64,000 bases of DNA, from the NCBI RefSeq assembly GCF_000718255.1, contig NZ_JOFJ01000005.1:62001-126000 (forward strand), given 5' to 3'. A program made the position numbers and the translations under genes. The notes under the pieces are model-generated. The model ran no database searches. It saw only the letters and a program-made list of their open reading frames with translations, and was not told the origin of the DNA. The stretch comes from Spirillospora albida (GTDB taxonomy: Bacteria > Actinomycetota > Actinomycetes > Streptosporangiales > Streptosporangiaceae). Below, piece after piece: positions 53,110-63,336 of the stretch (its first letter is position 1; every line of letters begins with the position of its first letter).

Positions 53110-56100
53110 CCGACCCTTTCCGGAATGCCCAGCATTCCCAGGAGCTTGACATTTCCGCTCAGCAGTTCCGCCAGCGCCGCGGAATCGACGTCCCGTGCGT
53201 GGTCGATTCCGATCGTGATCCCGTCCGCCGCCACCTCGATCCCGAACACGAGGTCGAAATGCCGGAGGAGGCGCGCCCCGTCCGTCCCCCGTCCGGTGCG
53301 GCACGCGACGGACACGGTGCCGCCGGCGCGGCGCCCGGCCGCGAACCGCGCGACGTCCGGCCGGCCGCCGGACCCGCCCGCCTGGCGGCGGTAGTCGTCC
53401 AGGATCTCGGTCAGGTCGGTCTTGCCGGCGAAGTCGAACCGGACGGGCGTGACGCCGTCGTCGCCGCCGACGACGCACAGGGTGATCTCGTCCTGTCCGA
53501 GGACCCTGCCGAGCGTGAGGGCGAACGCGGCGTTGAGCAGATCCCCGATCTCGTGCGCCGCGCTCTCCCGCAGCGCCTCCAGCGTCGCCCGGGTGCGTTC
53601 CGGCAGTGTCGTCTCGACCCGGCCGTCGGCCGTCCCGTCCCGCACGAACCACGATTCGGGCAACCGGACACCGCGGTCCGCCGGGGGATCACCGGCTTCC
53701 CGGCCCGCCGACCGCGCCTTCAGATACCGGCCGAGCTTGCCGATCGTCGGGTTCGCGAACAGGTCGCTCACGTCCAGCGCGTCCGGGAAGGACCGGTTAA
53801 GTTCCTCCAGGAGCAGGATCAGGCTGAAGGAATTGCCGCCGATATCGAAGAAACTGTCGTCGTAGCCGATCGGGATATCGCCGAGGATCTTCTTCCAGGC
53901 CGCGATCAGCCGCTGGTCGACCGCGGCCGCCGCGCCTTCCCCAAGGTCGTCTCCCACCGGCTGCGGGAACGCCTTCTCCAGCGCCTTGCGATCGACCTTC
54001 CCGCTCGTCGTCAGCGGGAGGTCCGCCACCTCGGTCAGGGTCGCCGGGACCATGTAGTCGGGCAGGCACTCGGCGAGCCGGGCCCGCAGGGTGTCCGGGG
54101 TGAGCTCCGCCCCGTCCTTCACCTGGTAGAAGCCGCGGAGGAGCTGATTGCCTCCGGGCAGCTCCTGGACGACCACGGCGGCGCCCGCCGCCAGGTCGTG
54201 TCCGGCGATCGCGAGTTCGATCTCCTCGAGTTCGATCCGGTGGCCGCGGACCTTCACCTGGTTGTCGATGCGTCCGAGGCAGTGGACTTCGCCGTCCTTC
54301 CACAGGGCCCGGTCGCCGCTCAGGTAGATCCTGCCCTTCCCGAACGGGTCGTCCCGGAACAGCTCCCGGGTCAGCTCGGGCCTGTTGAGATAGCCGGGCG
54401 AGACCCCGTGACCACCGATCCACAGGTTCCCGGACGTGCCTTCGGGAACGAGTTCGAGATTGTCGTCCAGCACGTAGAAGGTGGTGTTGGCGATGGGTCT
54501 GCCGATGCTGACGGCCGCGTCCCCGGCCAGCTCCTTGACGCTGGACCAGATGCAGGTCTCCGTCGGGCCGTAGACATTGAAGATCTCCAGCGACGGGAAC
54601 GACCCCAGCTCGGGGAGGAGGTTCTCCGGGAACGCCTCCCCGCCCACGATGAGCTTCTTCAGCGGCTTCAGCGCCCTGGCAGCCGCCTGCGGATCCGTGC
54701 AGAGCAGGCGCAGCCGGGTCGGTGTCATCTGCATGTACTCGACGCCGCCGCGGGTGACGAAGTCGGCGATGTCCGCCGGCGTCCGGGCGTCCTTCTCCTC
54801 GGCCACGACGACCGTCCCGCCCCGCACCAGGGTCAGCAGGGTCTCCAGGAGGTGGATGTCGAAGGACGGAGTGGTGAGGCACGCCACCGCCTTGTTCGGG
54901 CCCCACCGGAGCGCCTCCGGCATGCCGTGCAGGAAGTTCGCGAGCGACCCGTTCGTCACCATGACCCCCTTGGGGTCACCGGTCGACCCGGAGGTGAAGA
55001 TGACGTAGGCGAGGTCGTCCGGGCGCGCCGCGACCGCGGCGGGCGGCGCTCCCCCGCCCAGGTCCTCCTCCCGGATCGAGAGCGCCCGATCGCCGAGCTC
55101 CAGGCTCGCGGCCGCCTCCGCGGAGGAGACGACCTTCCTCGGGGCCGCGGTCTCGATCATGTAGCGCAGCCGCTTCACCGGGTTCTTCACGTCCATGGGC
55201 AGCCAGGCGCAGCCGACGCGGTTGACGGCGAGCATCAGCGTGATGAGCTCGGGCGACGGCGGCAGCAGGAGCCCGATCACGTCTCCCTTGACCGCACCCT
55301 GTTCCTGGAGGATGGCGGCGTACCGGTCCACCCGCTCGGCCAGCGCCGCGTACGTGAGGTCGGCGCCCCGGAATCGGATCGCCGGCCTCGTCGCGTTCTG
55401 CCGGAACGCTTCCTCGATCAGCTCCGCGATGGACGGCACGTCCGGGACGACCGGCCCCGTGCCCAGTGTCATCAGCCGTTCCCGGGACTCGTCGTCGAGG
55501 AGCGAGAGGTCCCCGACGGTCCGACCGGGCTCCTTCACCACCCGCTCGATGAGGCCCTGGAACAGGTCCATCAACCCGGCGGCGCGTTCCTCGCCGTAGA
55601 CGTTCGAGAAGCTCAGGTCGCCGAACAGGCCGCCGTCCCGTTCGGTGAGGTCGAGCGAGAGCGCGACCGTGGACCGCGGAGGAGCGAAATTCTCCGTCGC
55701 GGCCTCGAGGTCACCGAAGCGCAGCACCCGGCCCCGGGCGTTCTGGAACGTGAACATGACGTCGAACAGTGCGTTGCGGCCGAAGTCGCGTTCCAGGTCC
55801 AGTTCCTCGACCAGCACGTCGTACGAGTAGAGCGAGTGCTCCATCGCCTCGAGGCAGGTGTCCCGGACCCGCCGTAGCAGATCCGGCACCGGGAGGTCCG
55901 CCGCCGGCCGGATGCGCAGCGGAAGCGACTGGGCGAACATCCCCACGGTGTGCTCGAACGAGCCCAGCATCCGCTGGTCCATGGGGATGCCGATGCACAG
56001 GTCGTCGTCGCCCGTGACCTTCGCCAGCAACACCGCCCACAAGGACAGATAGAAGACGGACGGCGTGGTCTTGTGTTCCTCGATGAGCGCTCTGGCCGCC

Positions 56101-59100
56101 CGGTGGACGTCCTCGTCGATCTGGAAGTAGTGATGGCTCCCGCTGAAGTCGTTCACCAGCGGGTACGGCGAGTCGGTGGGGAGGCTCAGTGGCGTCGGCA
56201 GGGTCGCGAACTCGCGCATCCACCACCGCCGGTGCTCCTCGTACACGGGCCGGTGAACGACCTCGGACTGCACGCGCACGAACGACGCGTAGTCGTCGGA
56301 TCCGGCCTCGTCCAGGGCGCCCTTCTCGAGGTGGCGGGCGAGGTCCCTGTAGATGATCTCCAGGGACGTGAAGTCGGCCGCGATGTGATGCAGCGAGATC
56401 ACCAGGCGATGGGTCCCGTCCCGGTCGATGACGATCCCGTATCTCCACAGCGGAGCCGCGGCCAGGTCGAAGGGCCTGTTCATCACCGCCATGACGTCGT
56501 CGTCGCTCAGGTCGGGATTCCGCGTCCGGTCGAACACATGGCGTTCTGGAGCGACCTCCGCAACCACGCGGGCCCTCACGTCGGTCGAATCGATCTCGTA
56601 GCGGGTGCGCAGCCTGTCGTGCTTGCGGGCGATCGCCCGGAACGCGCCGTCGATCTTCTCGAGGTCGAGCGCGCCGTCGAAGCGGAGGCCGCAGATGATC
56701 TGGTACGCCTCGTTCCCGCCGCGCATGCGCGACAGCACGTAGATGCGCTTCTCCTGCGACGAGAGCGGAGTCGTCTCCCGCGCGGGTTCGGCGGACGTCG
56801 CGCGCCGGAAGTCGAATCCGCCCTCGCGCAGCGCCTCGACGCTCTTCCTGATCGCCTCGAGGATGCGGTCCTGATGCTCACGGGTGTGCGCCAGCGAGAA
56901 GAAGCAGCCCCTTCTCTCCCACACGTAGACGCCGTGGTACGCCATGAGCTTGAAGAACAGGTTCAGGGCGAGCGACCTGTCGGCCAGGTCGCGGGGGACG
57001 AGGGACTCGTACTGGTAGATCGACGCGAAGTGCGCCACCTTCAGCGGGACGTCCTCCGCCTCGAAGTAGTCGTTCGCGCGACGCGCGAACTCCGCGGTGA
57101 ACCGGTTGATCTCCGCGAGCCGCTCCGCCCCCGAGTCGCGCAGGTGGGTCAGGACGGCCTTGCAGGCCGCCATCGCCAGCGGGTGCTTGCAGAACGTGCC
57201 GCCGAAGAACGTCGTCGGGGTGGCCGGCTTGGAATCGTCGAGATCGGAGAAGGCGCCGCCGTCCACGGCGTCCAGGTACTTCGCCTTACCGGCGACGATC
57301 CCGATCGGCATGCCGCCGCCGACGAGCTTGCCGTACGCGGCGATGTCGGCCTCGACCCCGAAGTGCTCCTGGGCCCCGCCCACGGCGACCCGGAACCCGA
57401 CGATCATCTCGTCGAAGATCAGCGCGATCCCGTGCTCGGTGCAGATCCTCCGGAGTTCGTGCAGGAACTCCCTGGGCTGCAACGACGGGTTCCTCGACTG
57501 CACGGGTTCGACGAGAACGGCGGCCAGCTCGTCGCCGTGGCGCCGGATCCGGTCCAGGGCGTCGGCGCTGTCGTAGGTGAGCACCATCGTGTTGTCGACC
57601 ATCGCCTGCGGAATGCCGACGGTCATGGGGATGCTGCCGGCGCCGTCGGCCTCGGCCAGCACGCCGTCGTAACCGCCGTGGTAGGAGCCGGTGAACCTCG
57701 CCACCTTGTCGCGGCCGCTGGAGGCCCGCGCCAGCCGCAACGACACCATCACCGCCTCGGATCCGGTGTTGCAGAAGGTCACCCGCTCGGCGCCGGTCAG
57801 CCGGTGCACGAGTTCCGCGACCTCGCCGGCGATCTTGTTCTGCGGGCCCAGCTCGTATCCCAGGTCGAGCTGGGCCTTCACGGCGTCGACGACGAAGTCG
57901 GGCTGGTGGCCGAAGAAGTGGACGCCGTACCCCATGGCGGTGTCGACGTACTCGTTGCCGTCCAGATCCCAGAAGGTCGCTCCGCGCGACCGTGACGAGA
58001 CGATCGGATAGACCGTCTCCTTGATGCCCGGGTTGAAGTTCAGGGACGCGATCCAGTCCGCCAGCTTCTCGCGGTGCGCGTCGGCGTACTCCTTGGACTT
58101 GCGGGTCTTCGCCGTGTACTTCGCGACGAAGTCGCGCATGAACCGGGCCTGGCGGTCGGTCGTCCGGGCATCGGTCAGCACGATGTTGTTGGTGTACGCG
58201 CCGACCCGCCGCGTGGTCGGGGGTGCGGGGCTGCGCGCCGGTCGCGCCGCCGGGGCGGGTGCCGGGGCGGGTGCGCCCCCCAGCAGGCTGAGCTGCTGCT
58301 GCATCACCGCGAGCTGTGTCGCGACGATGCCCTCGACGCCCGAGGAAGGAGGTGCCGACGCGGGCGCCGCCGATGACGGGGACGGCACGACGGGAAGTGC
58401 CGGCGGCGCGGCCTCGCCAGGTGTCGCGGAGCCGGCCGCGGGCACCGGATCGGCCTGGCGGTTCTCGAGGATGAAGTCCGTCACCAGCCCGAGCGTGTGC
58501 AGCGACTCGAAAAAGACCTTGATGGGAATGAGGACGTTGAATTCCTTCTCCGCCCGCTGTCCCAGCTGGGCGAGCATGAGGGAGTCAAGCCCCAGGGAGA
58601 AGAGCTGGAGCGAATCGTCCATCGACTCGGCGGAAACGCCGGTGATCTGGCTGAGGGCCTGCCGGAGAAACCCGCCGATCGCCTCACGTTCGCCCGGCCG
58701 CACAGGTTCGGTCGTCATCTCCGCCTCGTCAAAGGTGCGATCTCCGTACCAGATCCGTTGCCTGTCGAACGGCGTGTGCGGCACCTCGCGGACCAGCTTT
58801 CCGCCGCTCCCCGGCAGGCGGCTCCATTCCAGGCTGCCGCCGAGTTTCCACAGTTCACCGATGCTCTCCAGCATTTGCCGGACGTCGGAACGTCCCTTCC
58901 GAAGACTCGGCAGGACGACGACCTCGTCGCCGAACTCCTGCGCGATCAGGCCGCCCACGGTCGCCATCGAGCCGATCTCGACGAACACGCGGCAATCCCG
59001 TTCGAGCGCCGCCGCGACGGCCGTCCTGAACAGGACCGGCTCGACGAGGTGCCGGCTCCAGTACGCCGCGTCGATCGTCGATTCCCCTGTCAGTACCTCG

Positions 59101-62100
59101 CCGGTCATCGCGGAGATCCACGGGATCTCCGGGGCGTCGAACCACTGATCGCGGATGCGCTCGTACAGCCGCTCTGCGCCTTCGGCCATCTGCGCGGAGT
59201 GGAACGCGTGCGACACGTCGAGCCGCTCCATGAAGATCCGCTGCCCGCGGGCGTCCTTCGCCAGCCGGTCGAGCGCCTCGGCCGGCCCGGAGACGGTGAT
59301 GTTCTCGGCGGCGTTCACGGCGGCCACGGAGACGTCCGGAAACGGGCGCAGCAGCCGCTCCACCCGGTCCCGGGAGCACAGCAGCGTGGCCATCGAGCCG
59401 GTCCGCGGCGTGTCCTCCATGACCCGGGCGCGGTGCGTGACCAGGGCCACCGCCCGTTCGACCCCGACGGCACCGGCGAAGCAGGCCGCCGCGTACTCAC
59501 CGATGCTGTGCCCGATCACCGCGGCGGGCGTGATCCCGAGCGCCCGCCAGTAGCGGGCGAGCGCCAGTTCGACCGCGAAGATCATCGGCTGCGCGCGCAG
59601 CGGGGAGCGGAACGCCGACTCGTCGTCACCGAACATGATCTCCATCGGGGAGATGTCGCCCGCGCGCCGGAACTCGCGGTCGATCTCGTCCAGCTCGTGC
59701 CGGAAGGCGTCGGCGTGGTCGTACAGTTCGCGCGCCATGCCGGGGTACTGGGTGCCCTGTCCGGAGAAGACGAACGCGATGCCCGCGCGAGCCGGCGCGG
59801 CGTCGCGGCCGGGGCCGCCGGGGGACGCCAGGGCGCGCTCGACGGCCGCCGGAATCGCGGCCGGGGAGTCGCAGACGAGCGCCTCCCGGAACCGCAGGGC
59901 CGCCCGCCGCTCCGTCAGGGTGTGGGAGACGTCGGCGAGATCCGCGCGCGCGTCCGCGCTCCACTCGGCCAGGCTCCGCAGGGCCGTGCGCAGCGCGGGT
60001 GCCGAGTTCGCGGAGACGGTGAGCAGGCGCGGCAGGCCGGGCGCCGGACGGGCGTCCGGCGCCGCCCGGTCGTACTCCTCCACGATGACGTGGGCGTTGC
60101 TTCCGTTGATCCCGAGGGAGCTGACGCCGGCGCGGCGCCGTCCTGCGGCCGGCTCCCACGGGATCTCCTCGGCCACCACCTCGATCGGGACGTTCTCCCA
60201 GTCGACCAGGCGGTTGCCCTTCCGGAAATGCGGGGTGCCCGGGATACGGCGGTGCGCCAGCGAGACCAGGACCTTGCACAGTGCCGCCATGCCGGCGGCG
60301 GCCTCCAGGTGCCCGAGATTCGACTTGACGCTGCCCACGCGGAGCCTGGTCGCACGCCCCGCGAACACCCGCGCCAGCGCGTTGATCTCCTGAGGGTCCC
60401 CGATGGGCGTGCCGGATCCGTGGGCCTCGAGGTAGGAGAGGTCGTCGATCCCGAGACCCGCCTCGGCCATGGCGTCCTCGATCACCCTGCTCTGCGCGTC
60501 ACCGCTCGGCACCGTGAACCCGCCGCTGCGGCCGTTGTGGTTGACCGCGGAGCCGGTGATCACGGCCAGGACGTCGTCGCCGTCGCGTTCGGCGTCCGCG
60601 AGCCTCTTGAGGACGACGACCCCCGCGCCCTCGCTGCGGATGTAGCCGTCGGCTGCGTCGTCGAAGCTCCGGCAGCGTCCGGAGGGGGACAGCGCCCCGA
60701 GCCTGCTGAACGACACGTGCGCCTCGGGGCTGAGGATCAGGTTCACGCCCGCCGCCACGGCGAGGTCACAGCCCCCCTGCTTCAGCTCCCGGCAGCCCTG
60801 GTGCACGGCGTACAGCGACGACGAGCACGCGGTGTCGATCGCCGCGCTGGGGCCGCGGAACCCGTAGACGTAGGAGATCCGCCCGGCCGCCGCGTTGGCC
60901 ATGTTGCCGGTATAGGTATAGGCGTCGGGGGAATGGCCCAGGTCCTTTCCGACCTGGAGGTAGTCGTCCAATGAAATGCCTGCGAAGACTCCCACCTTCG
61001 CCTTGTCACCGATGGTGTTCGGAGCGATCCCGGCGTCTTCGAACGCCTCCCAGGTGAGCTCCAGGAGGAGGCGCTGCTGGGGGTCGATCAGCCGCGCCTC
61101 GGCCGGCGAGATGTTGAAGAAGAGCGGGTCGAACCGGTCCACGTCCCGGAGGTAGCCGCCCTCGGTGGTCGTCACCTCGCCGGTGTCGAGGGGGCTGTGC
61201 CGCCACCGGTCCGCGGGGATCTCCTCGATGACGTCCGCGCGGCGGCTCAGCGCGCTCCAGAACCGCTCCCTGTTCCCGATGCCGCCGGGCAGCCTGAACG
61301 CCATCCCGATCACCGCGATCGGCTCCGACGCGTGCGCCCGCGTCCGGGCCGGGGAGGGGGCCGGACGTTCGCGTTCCCCGCGTTCCGCCCTGCGCGATAC
61401 CTCGGCGACCATCGCGTTGACCGTCGGGTGATCGATGATGAACGTCTGCTCGAGCTCGACACCCAGCCGGCGTTGGATCTCCTCCTGCAGCCCGATCAGC
61501 TGAACCGAACTGCAGCCCAGGTCGAACAGGCTCGTGTCGTGATCGTCCCGACCGATCCTGACGTGGTCGTCGACGACCGCCACGATCTTCTCGACCACGG
61601 CCGCCCGGTCGATCCGCTCGGCCGTCCCCGCGGCCGCGCGCTCCGGGGCGCGTCGTTCCCGCTGCGCCAGGTGGTCCTGGACGAGCCGGTGGCGCTGCAC
61701 CTTGCCGCTCGTCGTCTTCGGCACGCTCCGGACCGGGACGACCTCGGCGACCTTCAGACCCAGCCTCGTCATCACCGCCCGCTTGACGGCGGCCTCGATG
61801 GACCGGAACCGCTCCTTGCGGCCCTTGAAGTAGGCGAAGACGACGAGGTCGTCGGCCGCGGTGTCGGCGTTCGGCACGGCGCACGCGATGTACCTGTTGA
61901 GATTCCGCCGTCCCAGTTCGTCGAGGACGGCGTCCTCGATGTCGGCCGGATAGTGGTTGACGCCGCCGACGATGACGACCTCTTTGCTCCGGCCGACGAT
62001 CACGAGCTGGCCGTCGTGCAGGAACCCGAGGTCCTGGGTGTCCAGCCAGCCGTCCTCGCGGATGATCTCCCGGGTCGTCTCCTCGTTCCGGTAGTAGCCG

Positions 62101-63332
62101 CCGGTGACGCATCCGCCCCGGACGTGGATGCGGCCGACCCGCCCCTCGCCGAGCGCGTTCCCCGCGTCGTCGACGATCCTGACCTCGGAGTGGCCGTGGG
62201 GGGTGCCGCAGAGCACGAACTCCACCGCCGTGGGATCGTCCGCGGAGACCGGGCGGACCGTGGAGCCGACGTCCAGGTGACCGCGGTCCACGACGATCGA
62301 CCGCACCGGCGCGTCGTCCTGGAACTGCGAGATGATGAGCGTGTTCTCCGCGAGCCCGTAGGTGGGCTTGACCGCGTCCTCGCGCAGCCCGCGGTCGCGA
62401 AGGACGTCCGAGAACTCGCGGCACGACCGGGCGCTGATCATCTCGGCGCCGTTGAGGATGATCCGGACCCGGCTCAGGTCCCAGGCGGCGCCGGCGGCGC
62501 TCCCCCGTTCGTAGCGGGTCAGCAGGTGCTGAACGCCCGCGTTCGTCGTCCCCAGAATCGTGGCGCCGTACCGGCTCGCCGCCGACATCCAGTCGGTGGG
62601 GTTCCAGACGAAGTGCTTGGTCGTCATCCAATACTGCGCGCACCCGGCCACCAACGGGGCGAGATGAAACCCGATCATCCCGAAGTCGTGGGAGATCGGC
62701 TTCCAGGTGAGGAACACGTCGTCCTCGTCGATGGCCGACACGCCCACGAAGCCGTCGATGTTGCACAACAGGTTGCGGTGGGTGAGCGTCACGCCCTTGG
62801 GCCTGCCGGTGGACCCGGACGAGAACTGGATGAACGCGATGTCGTCCGGTCCGACGTCGGCCAGGGCGGGTTCGTCCTCGACCAGCCGGACCGTGCAGTC
62901 CTCGGTGAGCAGCCCGCGGCCGAGGACGTCCTCCGGGGACGCGGAGCCGTCCGGGCATTCGCCGAGCCTTCCGACCGCGCCCGGATCGTCGAACGCGAGC
63001 CAGGGACTCCCGAGCACGGACCAGACGCCGACGACCTTCCGGACCTCGGCGTCGTTCTTCAGGCCGGGCATGGGAACCGGAATGATGCCGCCCAGGAGCG
63101 CCGCCCAGTAGGCGATCATGACGTTCCTGTTGGAGTCGAAGGCGATGACGAGCTCGTCGCCCCGCCGTGCCCCCTGCGCCTGCAGGAAGGCCAGGTAGGA
63201 CCGCGCGTGCCGAGCCAGCTCTGGATACGGCACCCGTTCGAGAGAGTTGTCATCGCCGATGAAAGCGATTCCCCGCTCCGGATCGCGGTGCCCGAGAAGC
63301 GCGTCGGTAAGGGTCGAAATGCCGGTCATCAC
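53106..63332 (-). CDS. FAAL-ACP-KS-AT-ACP-aminotransferase-C-A(Gly)-T megasynthase
   Basis: A 3,408-residue protein. Order (approximate residues): fatty acyl-AMP ligase 1-560; ACP1 S609; KS 670-1100 with C836 in DTACSSSL; AT about 1190-1490 with S1276 in GHSIGE and a HAFH malonyl signature; ACP2 S1584; class-III PLP aminotransferase 1730-2190 with K2002 in YGKLVGGGMP; C domain with H2315-H2316-x3-D; A domain about 2660-3160 whose specificity residues read D-I-L-Q-I-G-V-I-W, nearly the glycine code; T domain S3168; then 3200-3408, similar only to the C-terminal lobe of a C domain. The ligase-to-aminotransferase order matches iturin/mycosubtilin loading, giving a beta-amino fatty acid that is joined to Gly. 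ATG 63329 or GTG 63332 are possible starts. Confidence 0.9.
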   Translation of the reverse strand: MMTGISTLTDALLGHRDPERGIAFIGDDNSLERVPYPELARHARSYLAFLQAQGARRGDELVIAFDSNRNVMIAYWAALLGGIIPVPMPGLKNDAEVRKVVGVWSVLGSPWLAFDDPGAVGRLGECPDGSASPEDVLGRGLLTEDCTVRLVEDEPALADVGPDDIAFIQFSSGSTGRPKGVTLTHRNLLCNIDGFVGVSAIDEDDVFLTWKPISHDFGMIGFHLAPLVAGCAQYWMTTKHFVWNPTDWMSAASRYGATILGTTNAGVQHLLTRYERGSAAGAAWDLSRVRIILNGAEMISARSCREFSDVLRDRGLREDAVKPTYGLAENTLIISQFQDDAPVRSIVVDRGHLDVGSTVRPVSADDPTAVEFVLCGTPHGHSEVRIVDDAGNALGEGRVGRIHVRGGCVTGGYYRNEETTREIIREDGWLDTQDLGFLHDGQLVIVGRSKEVVIVGGVNHYPADIEDAVLDELGRRNLNRYIACAVPNADTAADDLVVFAYFKGRKERFRSIEAAVKRAVMTRLGLKVAEVVPVRSVPKTTSGKVQRHRLVQDHLAQRERRAPERAAAGTAERIDRAAVVEKIVAVVDDHVRIGRDDHDTSLFDLGCSSVQLIGLQEEIQRRLGVELEQTFIIDHPTVNAMVAEVSRRAERGERERPAPSPARTRAHASEPIAVIGMAFRLPGGIGNRERFWSALSRRADVIEEIPADRWRHSPLDTGEVTTTEGGYLRDVDRFDPLFFNISPAEARLIDPQQRLLLELTWEAFEDAGIAPNTIGDKAKVGVFAGISLDDYLQVGKDLGHSPDAYTYTGNMANAAAGRISYVYGFRGPSAAIDTACSSSLYAVHQGCRELKQGGCDLAVAAGVNLILSPEAHVSFSRLGALSPSGRCRSFDDAADGYIRSEGAGVVVLKRLADAERDGDDVLAVITGSAVNHNGRSGGFTVPSGDAQSRVIEDAMAEAGLGIDDLSYLEAHGSGTPIGDPQEINALARVFAGRATRLRVGSVKSNLGHLEAAAGMAALCKVLVSLAHRRIPGTPHFRKGNRLVDWENVPIEVVAEEIPWEPAAGRRRAGVSSLGINGSNAHVIVEEYDRAAPDARPAPGLPRLLTVSANSAPALRTALRSLAEWSADARADLADVSHTLTERRAALRFREALVCDSPAAIPAAVERALASPGGPGRDAAPARAGIAFVFSGQGTQYPGMARELYDHADAFRHELDEIDREFRRAGDISPMEIMFGDDESAFRSPLRAQPMIFAVELALARYWRALGITPAAVIGHSIGEYAAACFAGAVGVERAVALVTHRARVMEDTPRTGSMATLLCSRDRVERLLRPFPDVSVAAVNAAENITVSGPAEALDRLAKDARGQRIFMERLDVSHAFHSAQMAEGAERLYERIRDQWFDAPEIPWISAMTGEVLTGESTIDAAYWSRHLVEPVLFRTAVAAALERDCRVFVEIGSMATVGGLIAQEFGDEVVVLPSLRKGRSDVRQMLESIGELWKLGGSLEWSRLPGSGGKLVREVPHTPFDRQRIWYGDRTFDEAEMTTEPVRPGEREAIGGFLRQALSQITGVSAESMDDSLQLFSLGLDSLMLAQLGQRAEKEFNVLIPIKVFFESLHTLGLVTDFILENRQADPVPAAGSATPGEAAPPALPVVPSPSSAAPASAPPSSGVEGIVATQLAVMQQQLSLLGGAPAPAPAPAARPARSPAPPTTRRVGAYTNNIVLTDARTTDRQARFMRDFVAKYTAKTRKSKEYADAHREKLADWIASLNFNPGIKETVYPIVSSRSRGATFWDLDGNEYVDTAMGYGVHFFGHQPDFVVDAVKAQLDLGYELGPQNKIAGEVAELVHRLTGAERVTFCNTGSEAVMVSLRLARASSGRDKVARFTGSYHGGYDGVLAEADGAGSIPMTVGIPQAMVDNTMVLTYDSADALDRIRRHGDELAAVLVEPVQSRNPSLQPREFLHELRRICTEHGIALIFDEMIVGFRVAVGGAQEHFGVEADIAAYGKLVGGGMPIGIVAGKAKYLDAVDGGAFSDLDDSKPATPTTFFGGTFCKHPLAMAACKAVLTHLRDSGAERLAEINRFTAEFARRANDYFEAEDVPLKVAHFASIYQYESLVPRDLADRSLALNLFFKLMAYHGVYVWERRGCFFSLAHTREHQDRILEAIRKSVEALREGGFDFRRATSAEPARETTPLSSQEKRIYVLSRMRGGNEAYQIICGLRFDGALDLEKIDGAFRAIARKHDRLRTRYEIDSTDVRARVVAEVAPERHVFDRTRNPDLSDDDVMAVMNRPFDLAAAPLWRYGIVIDRDGTHRLVISLHHIAADFTSLEIIYRDLARHLEKGALDEAGSDDYASFVRVQSEVVHRPVYEEHRRWWMREFATLPTPLSLPTDSPYPLVNDFSGSHHYFQIDEDVHRAARALIEEHKTTPSVFYLSLWAVLLAKVTGDDDLCIGIPMDQRMLGSFEHTVGMFAQSLPLRIRPAADLPVPDLLRRVRDTCLEAMEHSLYSYDVLVEELDLERDFGRNALFDVMFTFQNARGRVLRFGDLEAATENFAPPRSTVALSLDLTERDGGLFGDLSFSNVYGEERAAGLMDLFQGLIERVVKEPGRTVGDLSLLDDESRERLMTLGTGPVVPDVPSIAELIEEAFRQNATRPAIRFRGADLTYAALAERVDRYAAILQEQGAVKGDVIGLLLPPSPELITLMLAVNRVGCAWLPMDVKNPVKRLRYMIETAAPRKVVSSAEAAASLELGDRALSIREEDLGGGAPPAAVAARPDDLAYVIFTSGSTGDPKGVMVTNGSLANFLHGMPEALRWGPNKAVACLTTPSFDIHLLETLLTLVRGGTVVVAEEKDARTPADIADFVTRGGVEYMQMTPTRLRLLCTDPQAAARALKPLKKLIVGGEAFPENLLPELGSFPSLEIFNVYGPTETCIWSSVKELAGDAAVSIGRPIANTTFYVLDDNLELVPEGTSGNLWIGGHGVSPGYLNRPELTRELFRDDPFGKGRIYLSGDRALWKDGEVHCLGRIDNQVKVRGHRIELEEIELAIAGHDLAAGAAVVVQELPGGNQLLRGFYQVKDGAELTPDTLRARLAECLPDYMVPATLTEVADLPLTTSGKVDRKALEKAFPQPVGDDLGEGAAAAVDQRLIAAWKKILGDIPIGYDDSFFDIGGNSFSLILLLEELNRSFPDALDVSDLFANPTIGKLGRYLKARSAGREAGDPPADRGVRLPESWFVRDGTADGRVETTLPERTRATLEALRESAAHEIGDLLNAAFALTLGRVLGQDEITLCVVGGDDGVTPVRFDFAGKTDLTEILDDYRRQAGGSGGRPDVARFAAGRRAGGTVSVACRTGRGTDGARLLRHFDLVFGIEVAADGITIGIDHARDVDSAALAELLSGNVKLLGMLGIPERVG

Positions 63333-63336
63333 GCAC

